Of a stretch of 64,000 nt of DNA, positions 11,091 to 20,473 are shown one piece after another. Every line of letters starts with the position of its first letter. The first letter of the stretch is position 1. The stretch lies in contig NZ_CP022221.1 of NCBI RefSeq assembly GCF_004114935.1, forward strand, positions 5,291,001 through 5,355,000. Reading direction: 5' to 3'. Below the pieces are notes generated by a model. That model was not told where the DNA came from. It worked only from the letters and a program-made list of their open reading frames with translations, and searched no databases. The translations under genes were made by a program, and so were the position numbers. Source of the stretch: Bradyrhizobium zhanjiangense. GTDB lineage: Bacteria; Pseudomonadota; Alphaproteobacteria; Rhizobiales; Xanthobacteraceae.

Positions 11091-12263
11091 TTAAGCCGTC
11101 TCGGCCATCAGCTCGCGGCCGATCAGCATGCGGCGAACCTCCGAGGTGCCGGCGCCGATCTCGTAGAGTTTGGCGTCGCGCCACAGACGTCCGACCGGGA
11201 ATTCGCTGGTGTAGCCGACCCCGCCGAGCGCCTGGATCGCCTCGCCCGCCATCCACGTCGCCTTCTCCGCGGAATAGAGAATCGCGGCAGCCGCATCCTT
11301 GCGCAAGCTGCGCGCGTGGTCGGCGCGGTCGCAGGCGCGCCCCACGGCGTAGACATAGGCGCGCGTGGCCTGCCAGGTCGAATACATGTCGGCGAGCTTG
11401 CCCTGCATCAGCTGGAAATCGCCGATCGGCTGGCCGAACTGCTTGCGCTCGTGCATGTACGGCACCACCGCGTCCATGCAGGCCGCCATGATGCCGAGCG
11501 GGCCGCCCGAGAGCACCGCGCGCTCATAGTCGAGGCCGGACATCAGCACCTTGACGCCCTCGCCCACCTTGCCGAGCACGTTCTCCTCCGGCACCTCGCA
11601 TTCGTCGAAGAACAAGGGATAGGTGTTGGAGCCCCGCATGCCGAGCTTGTCGAGATGTTGGCCGTGGGTAAACCCCTTGAAGCCTTTCTCGATGAGGAAG
11701 GCGGTCATGCCGCGCGGACCGGCCTCCGGATCGGTCTTGGCGTAGACGACGAGCACGTCGGCATCGCCGCCATTGGTGATCCACATCTTCGAGCCGTTGA
11801 GCACGTAGCAATCGCCGCGCTTGTCGGCACGCAGCTTCATCGAGACCACGTCGGAACCGGCGCCGGGCTCGGACATCGCGAGCGCGCCGACATACTCTCC
11901 GGAGATCAGCTTCGGCAGATAGCGCTGGCGCTGCGCGTCGTTGCCGTTGCGGCGGATCTGGTTGACGCAGAGGTTGGAATGGGCGCCGTAGGAGAGCCCC
12001 ACGGCAGCCGAGCCGCGCGAAATCTCCTCCATGGCGACGATATGGGCGAGATAGCCCATGTTGGACCCGCCATATTGCTCCGGCGCGGTCATGCCGAGCA
12101 GGCCGAGGTCGCCGAAGCGCTTCCACAGGTCTGCGGGGAATAGATTGGCCTTCTCGATGTCGGCAGCGCGCGGCGTGATCTCCGCCTCCACGAAGGCGCG
12201 AAGCGTGTCGCGCAGCATGCCGATGTCTTCGCCCAAATCGAAGTCGATGCTCGGGATGTTCAA
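11091..12263 (-). CDS. liuA: Isovaleryl-CoA dehydrogenase (TTG start)
   Basis: A 390-residue flavoprotein oxidising isovaleryl-CoA to 3-methylcrotonyl-CoA. It shows acyl-CoA dehydrogenase signatures [18 protein letters not shown] and WITNGG (FAD and substrate binding). The catalytic glutamate is in [15 protein letters not shown] (E247), the position special to isovaleryl-CoA dehydrogenases, and [16 protein letters not shown] lies near the C-terminus. I place the start at TTG 12263 because GGAGGA lies six bases upstream and the protein then begins [12 protein letters not shown]. An ATG at 12287 would put that ribosome site inside the gene. First gene of the liu operon, divergent from the AraC regulator. 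Confidence 0.93.
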   Translation of the reverse strand: MNIPSIDFDLGEDIGMLRDTLRAFVEAEITPRAADIEKANLFPADLWKRFGDLGLLGMTAPEQYGGSNMGYLAHIVAMEEISRGSAAVGLSYGAHSNLCVNQIRRNGNDAQRQRYLPKLISGEYVGALAMSEPGAGSDVVSMKLRADKRGDCYVLNGSKMWITNGGDADVLVVYAKTDPEAGPRGMTAFLIEKGFKGFTHGQHLDKLGMRGSNTYPLFFDECEVPEENVLGKVGEGVKVLMSGLDYERAVLSGGPLGIMAACMDAVVPYMHERKQFGQPIGDFQLMQGKLADMYSTWQATRAYVYAVGRACDRADHARSLRKDAAAAILYSAEKATWMAGEAIQALGGVGYTSEFPVGRLWRDAKLYEIGAGTSEVRRMLIGRELMAETA

Positions 12264-12374
12264 GGCGATTCCTCCGTATTTTGGCATCCGAACCTAGCGG
12301 GGCCCCGGCGCTCTTGCGGTCGAAAAGGTTGCATTTTCCGCCAAACTTGGCGAGGATTTTCCGAGGGAATTCCG

Positions 12375-13403
12375 ATGCCTTTTCAAGCCGCCACCGCGAT
12401 CCCGCGCCGTGCCATGACCCCTGCCGCCTTCGTCCGCGGTGTGGTCGCCGCTTATGAACGATACGGCCGCGATCCGGCGGAGGCGCTGAGCCGGGGTCAG
12501 GTAGCGCCGGACCTTGTCAATTCTCCGGGTGGGCGGATCACGGCCGCCCAGTTCGAGGCCCTGGCGGGCCATGCCATGCGCGAGCTCGACGACGAGGCGC
12601 TCGGCTGGTTCTCGCGCCGGCTGCCATGGGGCACCTATGGCATGCTGTGCCGCGCCTCGATCACGGCGCCGACGCTGGAGGTGGCGCTCAAGCGCTGGTG
12701 CCGGCATCACCGCCTGCTCACCGAGGATGTCGTGCTCGATCTCGCAGTTGGCGAGGAGACTGCGGTCGTCTCCATCCGGGAGCTGCGCGATCTCGGCGGC
12801 TTACGCGAATTCTGCCTGGTGACCCTGCTCCGCTACGTGCTCGGCTTCTCCTGCTGGGCGGTCGATTCCGCGATCGCCTTGCGCGCGGCGGAATTTCCTT
12901 ACCCCCAGCCCAGCCACGTCTCGGTCTACCCGACCATCTTCTGCCGCAATATCCGCTTCGACGCGGACCGCGCCGCGATCATCTTCGACAAGCATTATCT
13001 TTCGCTGCCGCTCACGCGCAGCGCCGCCGACCTCGATAACATGCTCAAAGGCGCCTTGCGGCTGACGGTGCTGCCCTATCGGCGCGACCGGCTTCTTGTC
13101 GAGCGCGTGCGCCGGGTGCTCCGCAACGCGCGCGGACGCAGTCTCGGCGCCGAGGATGTTGCGCGCGAGCTGGCGCTGTCCACGCGTACCATGCATCGGC
13201 GCCTGCGCGAGGAGGCCACCTCGCTGCGCGAACTCAAGGAAAAGGCAAAGTTCGAGCTCGCCAAGCAGGAGCTGATGCGCGGCCGCACGCCGATCAAGCG
13301 GATCGCGGAAATTGCCGGATTCCGCAACGAGAAGAGTTTTTCGCGTGCCTTCCGTACCTGGACCGGCGCCTCCCCGCGCGAGTTTCGCGGGCGGTATCGC
13401 TGA
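12375..13403 (+). CDS. AraC-family regulator with Arabinose_bd-type N-terminal domain
   Basis: A 342-residue protein. The C-terminal AraC/XylS domain (about residues 240-342) has both helix-turn-helix units (AEDVARELALSTRTMHRRLREE and IKRIAEIAGFRNEKSFSRAFRTWTGASPREF). The N-terminal ~200 residues resemble the AraC-like ligand domain found in OruR/ArgR-type regulators. It is divergent from the leucine operon with 111 bp between starts, so it likely activates liu genes in response to a branched-chain intermediate. This differs from the MerR-type LiuR known in gamma- and betaproteobacteria. Confidence 0.9.
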   Translation: MPFQAATAIPRRAMTPAAFVRGVVAAYERYGRDPAEALSRGQVAPDLVNSPGGRITAAQFEALAGHAMRELDDEALGWFSRRLPWGTYGMLCRASITAPTLEVALKRWCRHHRLLTEDVVLDLAVGEETAVVSIRELRDLGGLREFCLVTLLRYVLGFSCWAVDSAIALRAAEFPYPQPSHVSVYPTIFCRNIRFDADRAAIIFDKHYLSLPLTRSAADLDNMLKGALRLTVLPYRRDRLLVERVRRVLRNARGRSLGAEDVARELALSTRTMHRRLREEATSLRELKEKAKFELAKQELMRGRTPIKRIAEIAGFRNEKSFSRAFRTWTGASPREFRGRYR

Positions 13404-13431
13404 GGGACTGTCGCCTCACTGTCACAAAATG

Positions 13432-13467
13432 ACGGCCCCCGAGATGACCCCCGGAGGCCGTGTTTTT
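13432..13467 (+). terminator. Hairpin after the AraC gene
   Basis: ACGGCC (13432-13437) pairs with GGCCGT (13456-13461) around a GC-rich loop and is followed by GTTTTTC. It lies between convergent genes (13403 and 13491) and fits a rho-independent terminator for the plus-strand gene. Confidence 0.5.
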
Positions 13468-13490
13468 CGAAACCGGTTCGAATTCAGCCG

Positions 13491-13790
13491 TTAGTTCGAG
13501 TTGGTCTGCGCGCCCGGGCGAAGCTTGGTACGCGACCGCGTCTGCTTGGGCTGGTAGGCCAGCGCGTCATTCGAGGTCTTCGCACCACCGCTCTGCGAGC
13601 AGGTGCCGCCGATGCCGCCGGCAGCGGCCCGGCAGGCTTCCATGGTCGGATAACCGCAACCGTGAGCGGCCTGGGCACCGTTGGTAATGCAGAAATCGTC
13701 TGCACGCGCGGCGGGTGCGGTCATCATGAGAAACGCGGATGCAAACAGCGTCGCAGCGGATGCGACAAACGTCTTCGAGGTCGAGGTCAT
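13491..13790 (-). CDS. Small secreted cysteine-containing protein, DUF3551-like
   Basis: A 99-residue protein with a clear Sec signal peptide (FVASAATLFASAFLMMTAPAARA, cleavage near residue 31). A short mature part has four cysteines in the pattern DDFCITNG...GCGYPTMEACRAAAGGIGGTCSQ. This spacing is seen in the DUF3551 family that is expanded in Bradyrhizobium. The tail is basic and polar. The start at 13790 places the signal peptide correctly; 22 upstream residues have no such character. The function of the family is unknown; an envelope or periplasmic role is inferred. Confidence 0.75.
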   Translation of the reverse strand: MTSTSKTFVASAATLFASAFLMMTAPAARADDFCITNGAQAAHGCGYPTMEACRAAAGGIGGTCSQSGGAKTSNDALAYQPKQTRSRTKLRPGAQTNSN

Positions 13791-13997
13791 GGTGTCTTTT
13801 CCTGGCTCAGGGTCCCACAAAAGAGTCCTCGGCACGCGATGCAGGCCGAGGTTCACACCTTGGATCTAGGCGGCGGTCCCGAGCCGACAATCACGGCTCA
13901 GCGCATCGCAGGACTTCCGAAATCACATGTCACAGTTAGGTGATTTACTCAGCATCATAGTGCTGGCGTCGGGCGTGTGGCGGCGCCTGGAACGCAG

Positions 13998-14504
13998 CTA
14001 GCCCGCCGATACCGCGGCGATCTCCTGCAACGGCAGTGGCACGTCCTTCGCGACGCCCAGCACCGGAAAGCTGCGGACGTTCTTCACATTCGGCATCGCA
14101 GCGAAATGCAGGAGCTGCTGGCGCATGCTCTCGACGCTTGGCGCCACGCATTTGAGGAGATAGTCGGTGTCGCCCGAAATCCGCCAACACTGCTGGATGC
14201 GCGGGATCGCGGCAATCGAGCTCTCGAACGCCTCCAGCACGGGCTGGGCCTGGCTGCCGAGCTGGATCGAGACGAACGATACCACCTCATAGCCGAGCCG
14301 CCGCTCGTCGATGACGGCGCGCACCGCCCGGATCACGCCGCGGCTGAACAGCGATTTCAGCCGCCGCAGGCAGTTGGGTGCGGACACCCCGACCCGCAGC
14401 GCCAGCTCATTGTTGCGAACCCGCCCGTCCTGCTGCAGTTCGGACAATATCTTCAGATCGACGCCGTCGAGCTGGTCACGCCCCGCCATACCCACCTCGC
14501 CCAT
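13998..14504 (-). CDS. Lrp/AsnC-family transcriptional regulator
   Basis: A 168-residue protein. The N-terminal HTH is LDGVDLKILSELQQDGRVRNNELALRVGVSAPNCLRRLKSL (about residues 12-53). The RAM/ligand domain follows, with GDTDYLLKCVAPSVESMRQQLLHF and the conserved VKNVRSFPVLGVAKDVPLPL end. Such proteins form octamers that sense amino acids. No adjacent divergent gene indicates its target. The start could also be ATG 14489 (MAGRDQLDGVD). Confidence 0.92.
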   Translation of the reverse strand: MGEVGMAGRDQLDGVDLKILSELQQDGRVRNNELALRVGVSAPNCLRRLKSLFSRGVIRAVRAVIDERRLGYEVVSFVSIQLGSQAQPVLEAFESSIAAIPRIQQCWRISGDTDYLLKCVAPSVESMRQQLLHFAAMPNVKNVRSFPVLGVAKDVPLPLQEIAAVSAG

Positions 14505-14635
14505 GAGCTTGTCATGTGCGGCAGCGAAGCATGCGCCGGAATAGCTGCCAAGGGCTGGAGCCGGCGTGGTAGCTGATCCGCGGCGTGGGATAGTCGGATG
14601 CGAGGTTTATAATGTGTGGGCGGAATATCTTCCCG

Positions 14636-14669
14636 CCGTCATGGCCAGGCCTTGTCCCGGCCATGACGG
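14636..14669. repeat. Palindromic intergenic repeat
   Basis: CCGTCATGGCC (14636-14646) is exactly inverted as GGCCATGACGG (14659-14669) with a 12-base loop. The sequence fits the short GC-rich hairpins common between Bradyrhizobium genes. It lies 26 bases past the stop of the following minus-strand gene and may be its terminator. Confidence 0.65.
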
Positions 14670-14694
14670 AAGTCTTTGACGCCGGGTTGGGCCC

Positions 14695-15000
14695 TCAATG
14701 CGTCCAGGGCTCGCCGCGGCGGAACGAGAAATTGTCGGCATAGGCGGCCGGCCGGCGTACCGCCTCCTGCGGCTCGATCACCTGGTAGGCGATGCCCTTG
14801 CGCTCGCAATAGGCGACCGCCTCTTCCTTGCTGTGGAAGCGCAGCGTGATCTGCTGCTTCATGTCGCCGGACGAGGTCCAGCCCATCAGCGGCTCGACCG
14901 AACGCGGCTGCTCCGGCTCGTAATCGAGCTGCCATTCCTTCGTCTTGGACCGGCCGGATTGCATCGCGTTCTTGGCGGGCTTGAAAATGCGTGCGGTCAT
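14695..15000 (-). CDS. NADH dehydrogenase (complex I) accessory subunit, NDUFS4-like
   Basis: A 101-residue protein of the ETC complex I conserved-region family. It has an ARIFKPAKNAMQSGRSKTKEWQLDYE start, the motif PLMGWTSSGDMKQQITLRFHSKEEAVAYCERKGIAYQV (about residues 38-75), and a C-terminal ADNFSFRRGEPWTH. NDUFS4 homologues are supernumerary complex I subunits shared by alphaproteobacteria and mitochondria. They sit at the NADH-binding arm. It stands alone here, away from any nuo operon, which is normal. Length is typical for the bacterial form. Confidence 0.92.
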   Translation of the reverse strand: MTARIFKPAKNAMQSGRSKTKEWQLDYEPEQPRSVEPLMGWTSSGDMKQQITLRFHSKEEAVAYCERKGIAYQVIEPQEAVRRPAAYADNFSFRRGEPWTH

Positions 15001-15256
15001 GGGTGGTCCGGGCCTCTTCGTCTTTTCGTTCGAACTGGATGCGTCACGGTGGCAGTTGGTGGAAATCTCAGGGATAGTATAGAGACACCGTTCGGGAAGT
15101 GTTCGGTGATTCCGGCTCCCCGGGTGCCCTACCTACGGGTATAGTCATTATGCTGCACCGTGACAATTGCGTACCCGCCTTCCGCGCCGGGACCCCGCCC
15201 GGCGGCACTGGCTCCCCGACATCAGCGTATTTGTTCCTTCCGAAAGCTCCCGTCGC

Positions 15257-16426
15257 ATGGCCTTCCTGAACATCAGCGCAACGCTTCCCGAAAAGGGGCG
15301 CGACCTCCGGCTCGACCTGTTTCGCGGTGTCGCGAACTGGGCGATCTTCCTCGACCACATCCCCGACAACGTCGTGAACTGGGTCACGACGCGCAATTAC
15401 GGCTTTTCCGACGCCGCCGACCTGTTCGTCTTCATCTCCGGCTACACCGCCTCGTTCGTCTATGCGCGGATGATGCTGGAGCGCGGCTTCGTCGTCGGCG
15501 CCACACGGCTGACCAAGCGGGTCTGGCAGCTCTATGTCGCCCACATCATTCTGTTCGTGATCTACATCGCCTCGATCAGCTATCTCGCGCTGCGCTTCGG
15601 CGATTCCGAGATGATCAACGAGTTCAACGTCGCCGGTCTCGTCGACAACGCCACCGAGACGCTGCGTCAGGGTCTGTTCCTGCGCTTCAAGCCGCTCAAT
15701 CTCGACGTGCTGCCGCTCTACATCGTGCTGATGGGACTGTTCCCGCCGGTGCTGTGGTTCATGCTGCGCAAGCCCGACCTGACGATGGCGCTGTCCATCG
15801 TGCTGTGGCTGGCCGCGCGCCATTTCGGCTGGAATCTGACCGCCTATCCGGCCGGCCAGTGGTATTTCAACCCGTATTGCTGGCAGGTGCTGTTCGTGTT
15901 CGGGGCCTGGTGCGCCATGGGCGGCGCGCGGCGCTCGATGACGCTGATCAACGCGCCGATCACGCTCTACCTCTGCCTCGCCTATCTCGCCTTCGCGCTG
16001 ATCATGACCATGGCCGGCCGCTTCCCGACCTTGGGCGGCATGTTCCCGCAATGGCTGTTCTCGGCCTTCAACCCGAACGACAAGACCAACCTGGCGCCCT
16101 ACCGCTTCATCCACTTCGTCGTGATCGTGATCCTGGTGATCCGCTTCGTGCCGAAGGAATGGCCGGGCCTGGAGTGGAAGGTGTTCGATCCGCTGATCGT
16201 CTGCGGTCAGCAGTCGCTCGCGGTATTCTGCGTCGGCGTGTTCCTATCCTTCGTCGGCCATTTCGAGCTGTCGATGAGCTCGGGCTCGCTGTTCGCGCAG
16301 CTCTTCGTCAGCATCGCCGGCGTCGCGATCATGACGACGGTGGCCTATTACATCTCGTGGTCGAAGAAGCAGGACAAGCCGTTGAAGCCGCCGCCGTCAA
16401 AGCCGGCTGCGGCGAAGGCCGCCTGA
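15257..16426 (+). CDS. opgC: OpgC-family membrane protein (periplasmic glucan acyl modification)
   Basis: A 389-residue protein with about ten membrane helices. It shows OpgC-family features: RDLRLDLFRGVANWAIFLDHIPDN (residues 15-38, containing the conserved acyltransferase His), FSDAADLFVFISGYTA, QLYVAHIILF and GQQSLAVFCVGVFLSFV near the end. OpgC-type proteins transfer succinyl groups to osmoregulated periplasmic glucans. The start ATG 15257 precedes a normal N-terminus; an in-frame GTG at 15167 would add an Arg-rich leader. The C-terminal tail is Lys/Ala/Pro-rich. Confidence 0.88.
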   Translation: MAFLNISATLPEKGRDLRLDLFRGVANWAIFLDHIPDNVVNWVTTRNYGFSDAADLFVFISGYTASFVYARMMLERGFVVGATRLTKRVWQLYVAHIILFVIYIASISYLALRFGDSEMINEFNVAGLVDNATETLRQGLFLRFKPLNLDVLPLYIVLMGLFPPVLWFMLRKPDLTMALSIVLWLAARHFGWNLTAYPAGQWYFNPYCWQVLFVFGAWCAMGGARRSMTLINAPITLYLCLAYLAFALIMTMAGRFPTLGGMFPQWLFSAFNPNDKTNLAPYRFIHFVVIVILVIRFVPKEWPGLEWKVFDPLIVCGQQSLAVFCVGVFLSFVGHFELSMSSGSLFAQLFVSIAGVAIMTTVAYYISWSKKQDKPLKPPPSKPAAAKAA

Positions 16427-16429
16427 TGG

Positions 16430-16453
16430 TGACGCGGCGCCGATGCCGCGTCA
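16430..16453. terminator. Hairpin between convergent genes
   Basis: TGACGCGGC (16430-16438) and GCCGCGTCA (16445-16453) form a perfect 9-bp stem with a 6-base loop, three bases after opgC. The right arm contains the stop codon of the convergent small gene. There is no T-run, so this is a terminator only by position. Confidence 0.45.
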
Positions 16454-16657
16454 GGCCGCCTCTTCGCCGTCGAACTCGGTGAACTTCTTGTAGATCCAGT
16501 CGCGGCCGTCGTGGCGGCGCCAGACCTTGCCGTAGACGAGCTGTCCGTTGATCGAGCGGCGCGGCACGATCACGGTCCAGAGATGCCAAATCTCGGTCCA
16601 ACTCGACTGCGGACCGGCGGTTTTGGAGTTGCGATCGGAAGACATGGCAGAACTCAC
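16451..16657 (-). CDS. Small conserved hypothetical protein
   Basis: A 68-residue protein without signal peptide or membrane segment. The core is TEIWHLWTVIVPRRSINGQLVYGKVWRRHDGRDWIYKKFTEFDGEE, rich in aromatic and charged residues, and looks like a small folded domain. I recognise no family; codon use matches the neighbours. The start could be 16657 or the second ATG at 16645. It ends three bases past the opgC stop hairpin. Confidence 0.6.
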   Translation of the reverse strand: MSSAMSSDRNSKTAGPQSSWTEIWHLWTVIVPRRSINGQLVYGKVWRRHDGRDWIYKKFTEFDGEEAA

Positions 16658-16864
16658 TGGCGCAGAGCTCGGCTGCTACGCGCGCTGCCACGAACAGTGA
16701 TCTGTGTGAGCACGGATTTCAGGCAGCCCATCGCGAGCCGTGCTCGATCTGATAACAGCAACTAAGGCGCCCGCAACGTACGCCTCCGACGAGGACCGTC
16801 TTGCGTGACGGGTGGTAATTCGCGAAGCGTGTGACCTTAAGTCTAGCTTTAAGGTCATCAGGCG

Positions 16865-17266
16865 ATGCGGGTCGAGGTTTTGGGCGGGCTCGAGCGGCGG
16901 CGGCGTTGGTCGCAGGACGACAAGGCACGGATTGTCGAGGAGACGCTGGCGCCGGGCGCGAAGGTAACTGAGGTTGCGCGGCGCAACGGAGTAGCGGCCA
17001 GCCTGGTGTTTACCTGGCGTCGACAAGCACGGACATCGGAACAAGTTGGGCTATCTTTTACGCCGGTGCAGATCGCCGCCGTAGCGGCCCCGGCTGAAGA
17101 AACTCCGAAGCTTTTGCCTACGGTTGATGGCCGAGTTCGGTCGGCGGCAGCCGCGCGTACTGGATTGATAGAGATCGATCTCGGCAACCGACGGTGCATC
17201 CGGGTGGATGCGCACGTCGATCCGGAGGCGTTGGCGCGGGTCCTCGATGTGCTTGGACGCCGATGA
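16865..17266 (+). CDS. tnpA: IS66 accessory protein TnpA (orf1)
   Basis: A 133-residue protein with a Tnp_8-type helix-turn-helix: RRRRWSQDDKARIVEETLAPGAKVTEVARRNGVAASLVFTWRRQAR (residues 11-56). A variable middle and a C-terminal IEIDLGNRRCIRVDAHVDPEALARVLDVL follow. It is the first of three IS66 genes and is thought to help bind the ends. Its TGA overlaps the tnpB ATG (ATGA, 17263-17266), so they are coupled. Confidence 0.93.
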   Translation: MRVEVLGGLERRRRWSQDDKARIVEETLAPGAKVTEVARRNGVAASLVFTWRRQARTSEQVGLSFTPVQIAAVAAPAEETPKLLPTVDGRVRSAAAARTGLIEIDLGNRRCIRVDAHVDPEALARVLDVLGRR

Positions 17267-17610
17267 TTTCTGTACCAGGGAATGTGCGAGTGTGGCTGGC
17301 TACAGGCTACACGGATATGCGCAGAGGCTTTCCATCGCTGGCCCTCCAAGTGCAGGAGGTGCTGCACAAAGAACCGCTTAGCGGTCATTTGTTTGTCTTC
17401 CGCGGTCGCCGCAGCGATCTTGTGAAGGTGATCTGGCACGATGGTCAGGGAGCCTGCTTGTTCACAAAAAAACTCGAGAGAGGAAAGTTTATCTGGCCAT
17501 CGGTTGCCGGTGAAGCGGTAACGATCTCGCTGGCGCAGTTGAGCTACCTGCTGTCCGGGATCGATTGGCGCAATCCGCAAGAAACCCAGCGTCCGACGCG
17601 GGTCGGATAA
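17263..17610 (+). CDS. tnpB: IS66 accessory protein TnpB (orf2)
   Basis: A 115-residue IS66 Orf2 protein. It shows the signature VRVWLATGYTDMRRGFPSLALQVQEVL (residues 8-34), GHLFVFRGRRSDLVKVIWHDGQGACLFTKKLERGKFIWP (about 43-81) and ISLAQLSYLLSGIDWR near the end. Length and motifs are complete. It is needed for IS66 transposition together with TnpA and TnpC but has no known catalytic site. It starts in the ATGA overlap with tnpA. Confidence 0.95.
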   Translation: MISVPGNVRVWLATGYTDMRRGFPSLALQVQEVLHKEPLSGHLFVFRGRRSDLVKVIWHDGQGACLFTKKLERGKFIWPSVAGEAVTISLAQLSYLLSGIDWRNPQETQRPTRVG

Positions 17611-17655
17611 TCGTTTTGGGTTTGAATCTGATGCTCGATCTGATTCAATGGCTTC

Positions 17656-19316
17656 ATGACATCGAAGCCGAACGATCTTCCGTCGGATCTCGCGAGCGCC
17701 TACCTTGCGCTGCTGGTCGAGCACGAGGCGTTGCAGGCTGAACGCGATGTGGCAGTGGCGGATGCCGCCAACGCGCGGGCGGAGCTGTCGGACAGCGAGG
17801 TGCTGATCGCTCATCTTGAGCTACGGATCGAGAAGCTCAAACGCGAACTGCACGGGCAGCGCTCCGAGCGCACGGCGCGGCTACTCGAGCAGTTGGAATT
17901 GGAGCTCGAAGAACTCGCCACCACGGCGACCGAGAATGAGCTGGCTGCGCAGGCTGCCGCGGCAAAAACCCAGAGCGTGAGCGCCTTCACGCGCAAGCGG
18001 CCGGTGCGCAAACCGTGGCCGGACGACATCGAACGTGAGCGCGTCGTCATCGAGGCTCCAACGACCTGCGCCTGCTGCGGTGGATCGCGGCTGGCGAAGG
18101 TCGGCGAGGATGTGACCAAGACGCTGGAGGAGATTCCGCGTCGCTTTAAGGTCATCGAGACGGTACGCGAGAAGTTCACCTGCCGCGATTGCGAGAAGAT
18201 CAGCCAGCCGCCGGCACCGTTCCATGCGACGCCCCGCGGCTTCATCGGCCCACAATTGCTGGCGACGATTTTGTTCGACAAGTTCGGCATGCATATCCCG
18301 CTCAACCGCCAGAGCGTGCGCTTCAAGGCCGAGAGGATCGATCTGCCGCTGTCGACGCTGGCCGACCAGGTCGGCCACGGAACCTTCGCCGTCATGCCGC
18401 TGTTCCAGCTGATCGAGCGTCATGTGCTCGCGGCCGAGCGCCTTCATGGCGACGACACCACCATCCGCATCCTGGCGAAGGGCAAATGCACGACCGGCCG
18501 GATCTGGACGTATGTGCGGGATGACCGGCCGTTCGCCGGGCCTGCGCCGCCGGCGGCGGTCTATTATGCCTCGGGCAATCGACGGGGCGAACATCCCCAG
18601 AGGCATCTGGCCGCCTTCGTCGGCATTCTGCAGGCGGATTGCTATGGCGGCTTCGAGCCGTTGTTCGACCCAAAAAGGAAAGCAATGCCGATCACGCCGG
18701 CATTTTGCCTGGCCCATGCGCGGCGGGGATTCTTCGAGCTGGCTGACGTCGAGAAAGCCGCCCGGGAGGGCAAGGGCAAACCGGTCTCCCGATCGCGCTG
18801 GAGGCGGTCAGGCGTCTGGATGCGTTGTTCGAGATCGAGCGCGCCATCAACGGCCGTAGTGCCGACGAGCGGTGTGCTGTGCGCCAGGAGCGGAGCAAGC
18901 CGCTGCTCGACGACATGTACGACTGGCTGCTCCGCGAGCGAGAAAGCCTCTCGCGCTCCGCCGAGGTCCTGAAGCCCATGAACTACATGCTTAAGCGCTG
19001 GGACGACTTCGTCCGCTTCCTCGACGATGGCAGGATCTGCTTGACCAACAATTGCGCTGAGCGTGCATTGAGAGGCATTGCCCTGGGAAGGCGCAACTGG
19101 ACCTTCGCTGGCAGCCAGCGTGGCGCCGATCGTGCAGCTATCATGCTGACGATGATCACGACCTGTCGCCTCAACGACGTCGATCCCAAGGCTTGGCTCG
19201 CCGACGTCCTCGCCCGGATCGCTGATCTTCCCACCTCGCGTCTGCGCGAACTGCTGCCCTGGGAATGGAAGCTCCTGCACCAAGCCGGCAAGTCCGCCGA
19301 TCAGCAAGCCGCCTGA
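17656..19316 (+). pseudogene. tnpC: IS66 transposase TnpC, frameshifted
   Basis: The DDE transposase of the IS66 element. The first frame (from ATG 17656) gives the coiled N-terminus, the zinc-binding motif CACCGG...CRDCEK and the catalytic region LHGDDTTI. It then turns into nonsense after GKGKPVS. The second frame resumes immediately with LFEIERAINGRSADERCAVRQ and runs to TGA 19316 with the conserved NNCAERALRGIALGRRNW. The break is one missing C in the CCC run at 18788-18790. Adding one base restores a normal-length protein. Confidence 0.93.
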
Positions 19317-19401
19317 CCTTCACGCAACGCCATCGTAGAACTCGCCGTGCTCGCGCGCATGCGTCAATCAGGCGGCCTTCGTCGTATGCGTACCCCGCAA
19401 C

Positions 19402-20133
19402 AACCGCTCGCCCTTAACCTAACTGATCAACCTTACTTCTCGTGCGCAAACGGCGAGATTGGTTGAAAGCCGGCGTCGACTTTTCTAGAGTGCGTGCGCG
19501 ATTTGAGAGCGCGCCGTTTTGAGGACGCGCGGTGTTTTTAAGCCGACACATATTTTCAAAAGAATTGACTGGCCAGGACGACCACAATGAATTTGCAATG
19601 TGCATGTCTGCGCTTGGCGCTGCGATCGACAACGTCTGTCCCGATCGCAAAGACACCGTCCCAGCAGCCGCCGAAGGCCGCCAACGACAACGAGACAGTC
19701 TGGCCGTTCGTGCCGTTTCCGGCCGGCTGGCACGCCTCGAGCTGACGGGCCAGATCTGAAAAAGTGACGCCTGAAAAGCGCAACGCCGCGCAAGCGGAGT
19801 ATCATCGCTTGGCGGCGTCCGTTTAGGCATTGGGCGCTGAAATCCCCAACACGCATATGTCTGTGGCGCCGCGCAGAAGGTTCGATGAGCGTCCGGCAAT
19901 TCTGCGCTGCTCTGAGGGCTGCAATGGCTTGAAAGATCGCGCCGAAGTCGCGCTGAAAGGAGAATGTGCGAAGGCTTCCGCCGCGCCTTTCGGCCCAGAC
20001 GACGGCAACCAATCACTACGCCACGCGTTGCAGCTTTTTCCCGCCTGTCCGGGGCATCCGAGAGTGTCCGCGATCAGCGTGCGCCCGCCTGCACGGACGG
20101 CGTCTCACGTCCATGTGAACTGGAGCGCGGCCG
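19402..20133. other. No convincing gene between IS66 and the island edge
   Basis: About 730 bases. Open frames exist on both strands (for example minus 19485-20012), but they overlap each other, start without ribosome sites and have Arg/Ser/Cys-rich shadow-like composition. Most likely this is decayed sequence next to the insertion hotspot. Confidence 0.5.
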
Positions 20134-20355
20134 GTGAATTTCCACGAACGAGCAGAGATCAATGAACGGCAGAAGGCAAGGCCAGCGGAGGCTGTGAGCC
20201 AGGTCGATACGTCTGAGGAACTCGTCGAGACGCCGGAGGCCGGAAGCTCGCTGCTCGCACTCGGCGGGCTCGGCCTCGCGGCAATCGCGATGCTGGGCTG
20301 GGTTTGCGCCCTCGCCTGGTTCGCTTGGCGCCTCGTCGATTGGCTGCTGTCTTGA
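20134..20355 (+). CDS. Small single-pass membrane protein (GTG start)
   Basis: A 73-residue protein with a charged N-terminal half (NFHERAEINERQKARPAEAVSQVDTSEELVETPEAG) and one membrane helix (SLLALGGLGLAAIAMLGWVCALAWFAWRLVDWLL, residues 38-72). It starts at GTG 20134; no ATG is available and no strong ribosome site is seen. Codon use is genus-like. It is the last gene before the tRNA fragment. No family is recognised. Confidence 0.45.
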   Translation: MNFHERAEINERQKARPAEAVSQVDTSEELVETPEAGSSLLALGGLGLAAIAMLGWVCALAWFAWRLVDWLLS

Positions 20356-20425
20356 GGCGGCCCCCGAATCCCGAGGCAAGAGACTTGGGCATCGGCCTGG
20401 GCATTCTTGGGGTACATGTCGGAAC

Positions 20426-20473
20426 TGGTCGGGGCAGCTGGATTCGAACCAACGACCTGCAGTACCCAAAACA
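20426..20473 (-). other. 3' fragment of tRNA-Pro(UGG): island attachment site
   Basis: Read on the minus strand, the piece runs from the anticodon loop (TTTTGGGTA, anticodon TGG) through the variable loop AGGTC, a T-arm with TTCGAAT between pairing arms GTTGG and CCAGC, and the acceptor TGCCCCG plus A-CCA. The 5' half (D-arm and 5' anticodon stem) is missing: sequence upstream of the anticodon loop no longer pairs. Such half-tRNAs are left where an integrase inserts into a tRNA 3' end. The integrase gene starts 144 bp away. Confidence 0.8.

Larger units (their letters stand above)
16778..19393 (+). mobile_element. IS66-family insertion sequence, complete ends, 8-bp target duplication
   Basis: The left end GTACGCCTCCGACGAGG (from 16778) and the inverted right end GTACGCATACGACGAAGG (ending 19393) are terminal inverted repeats with a few mismatches. 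CCCGCAAC flanks the element on both sides (16770-16777 and 19394-19401), the 8-bp duplication expected of IS66. It contains tnpA, tnpB and a frameshifted tnpC. Length is 2616 bp. Because tnpC is broken it is probably immobile unless complemented. Confidence 0.93.

Noticed and set aside
16865..19316. Programmed frameshift in IS66 tnpC
   Set aside because: IS66 TnpC is normally one continuous frame; the break lies mid-protein in a CCC run without a slippery heptamer or downstream stem.
19485..20012. Long minus-strand frame after the IS66 element
   Set aside because: No ribosome site, several rival frames in the same place and Arg/Cys-rich shadow composition.
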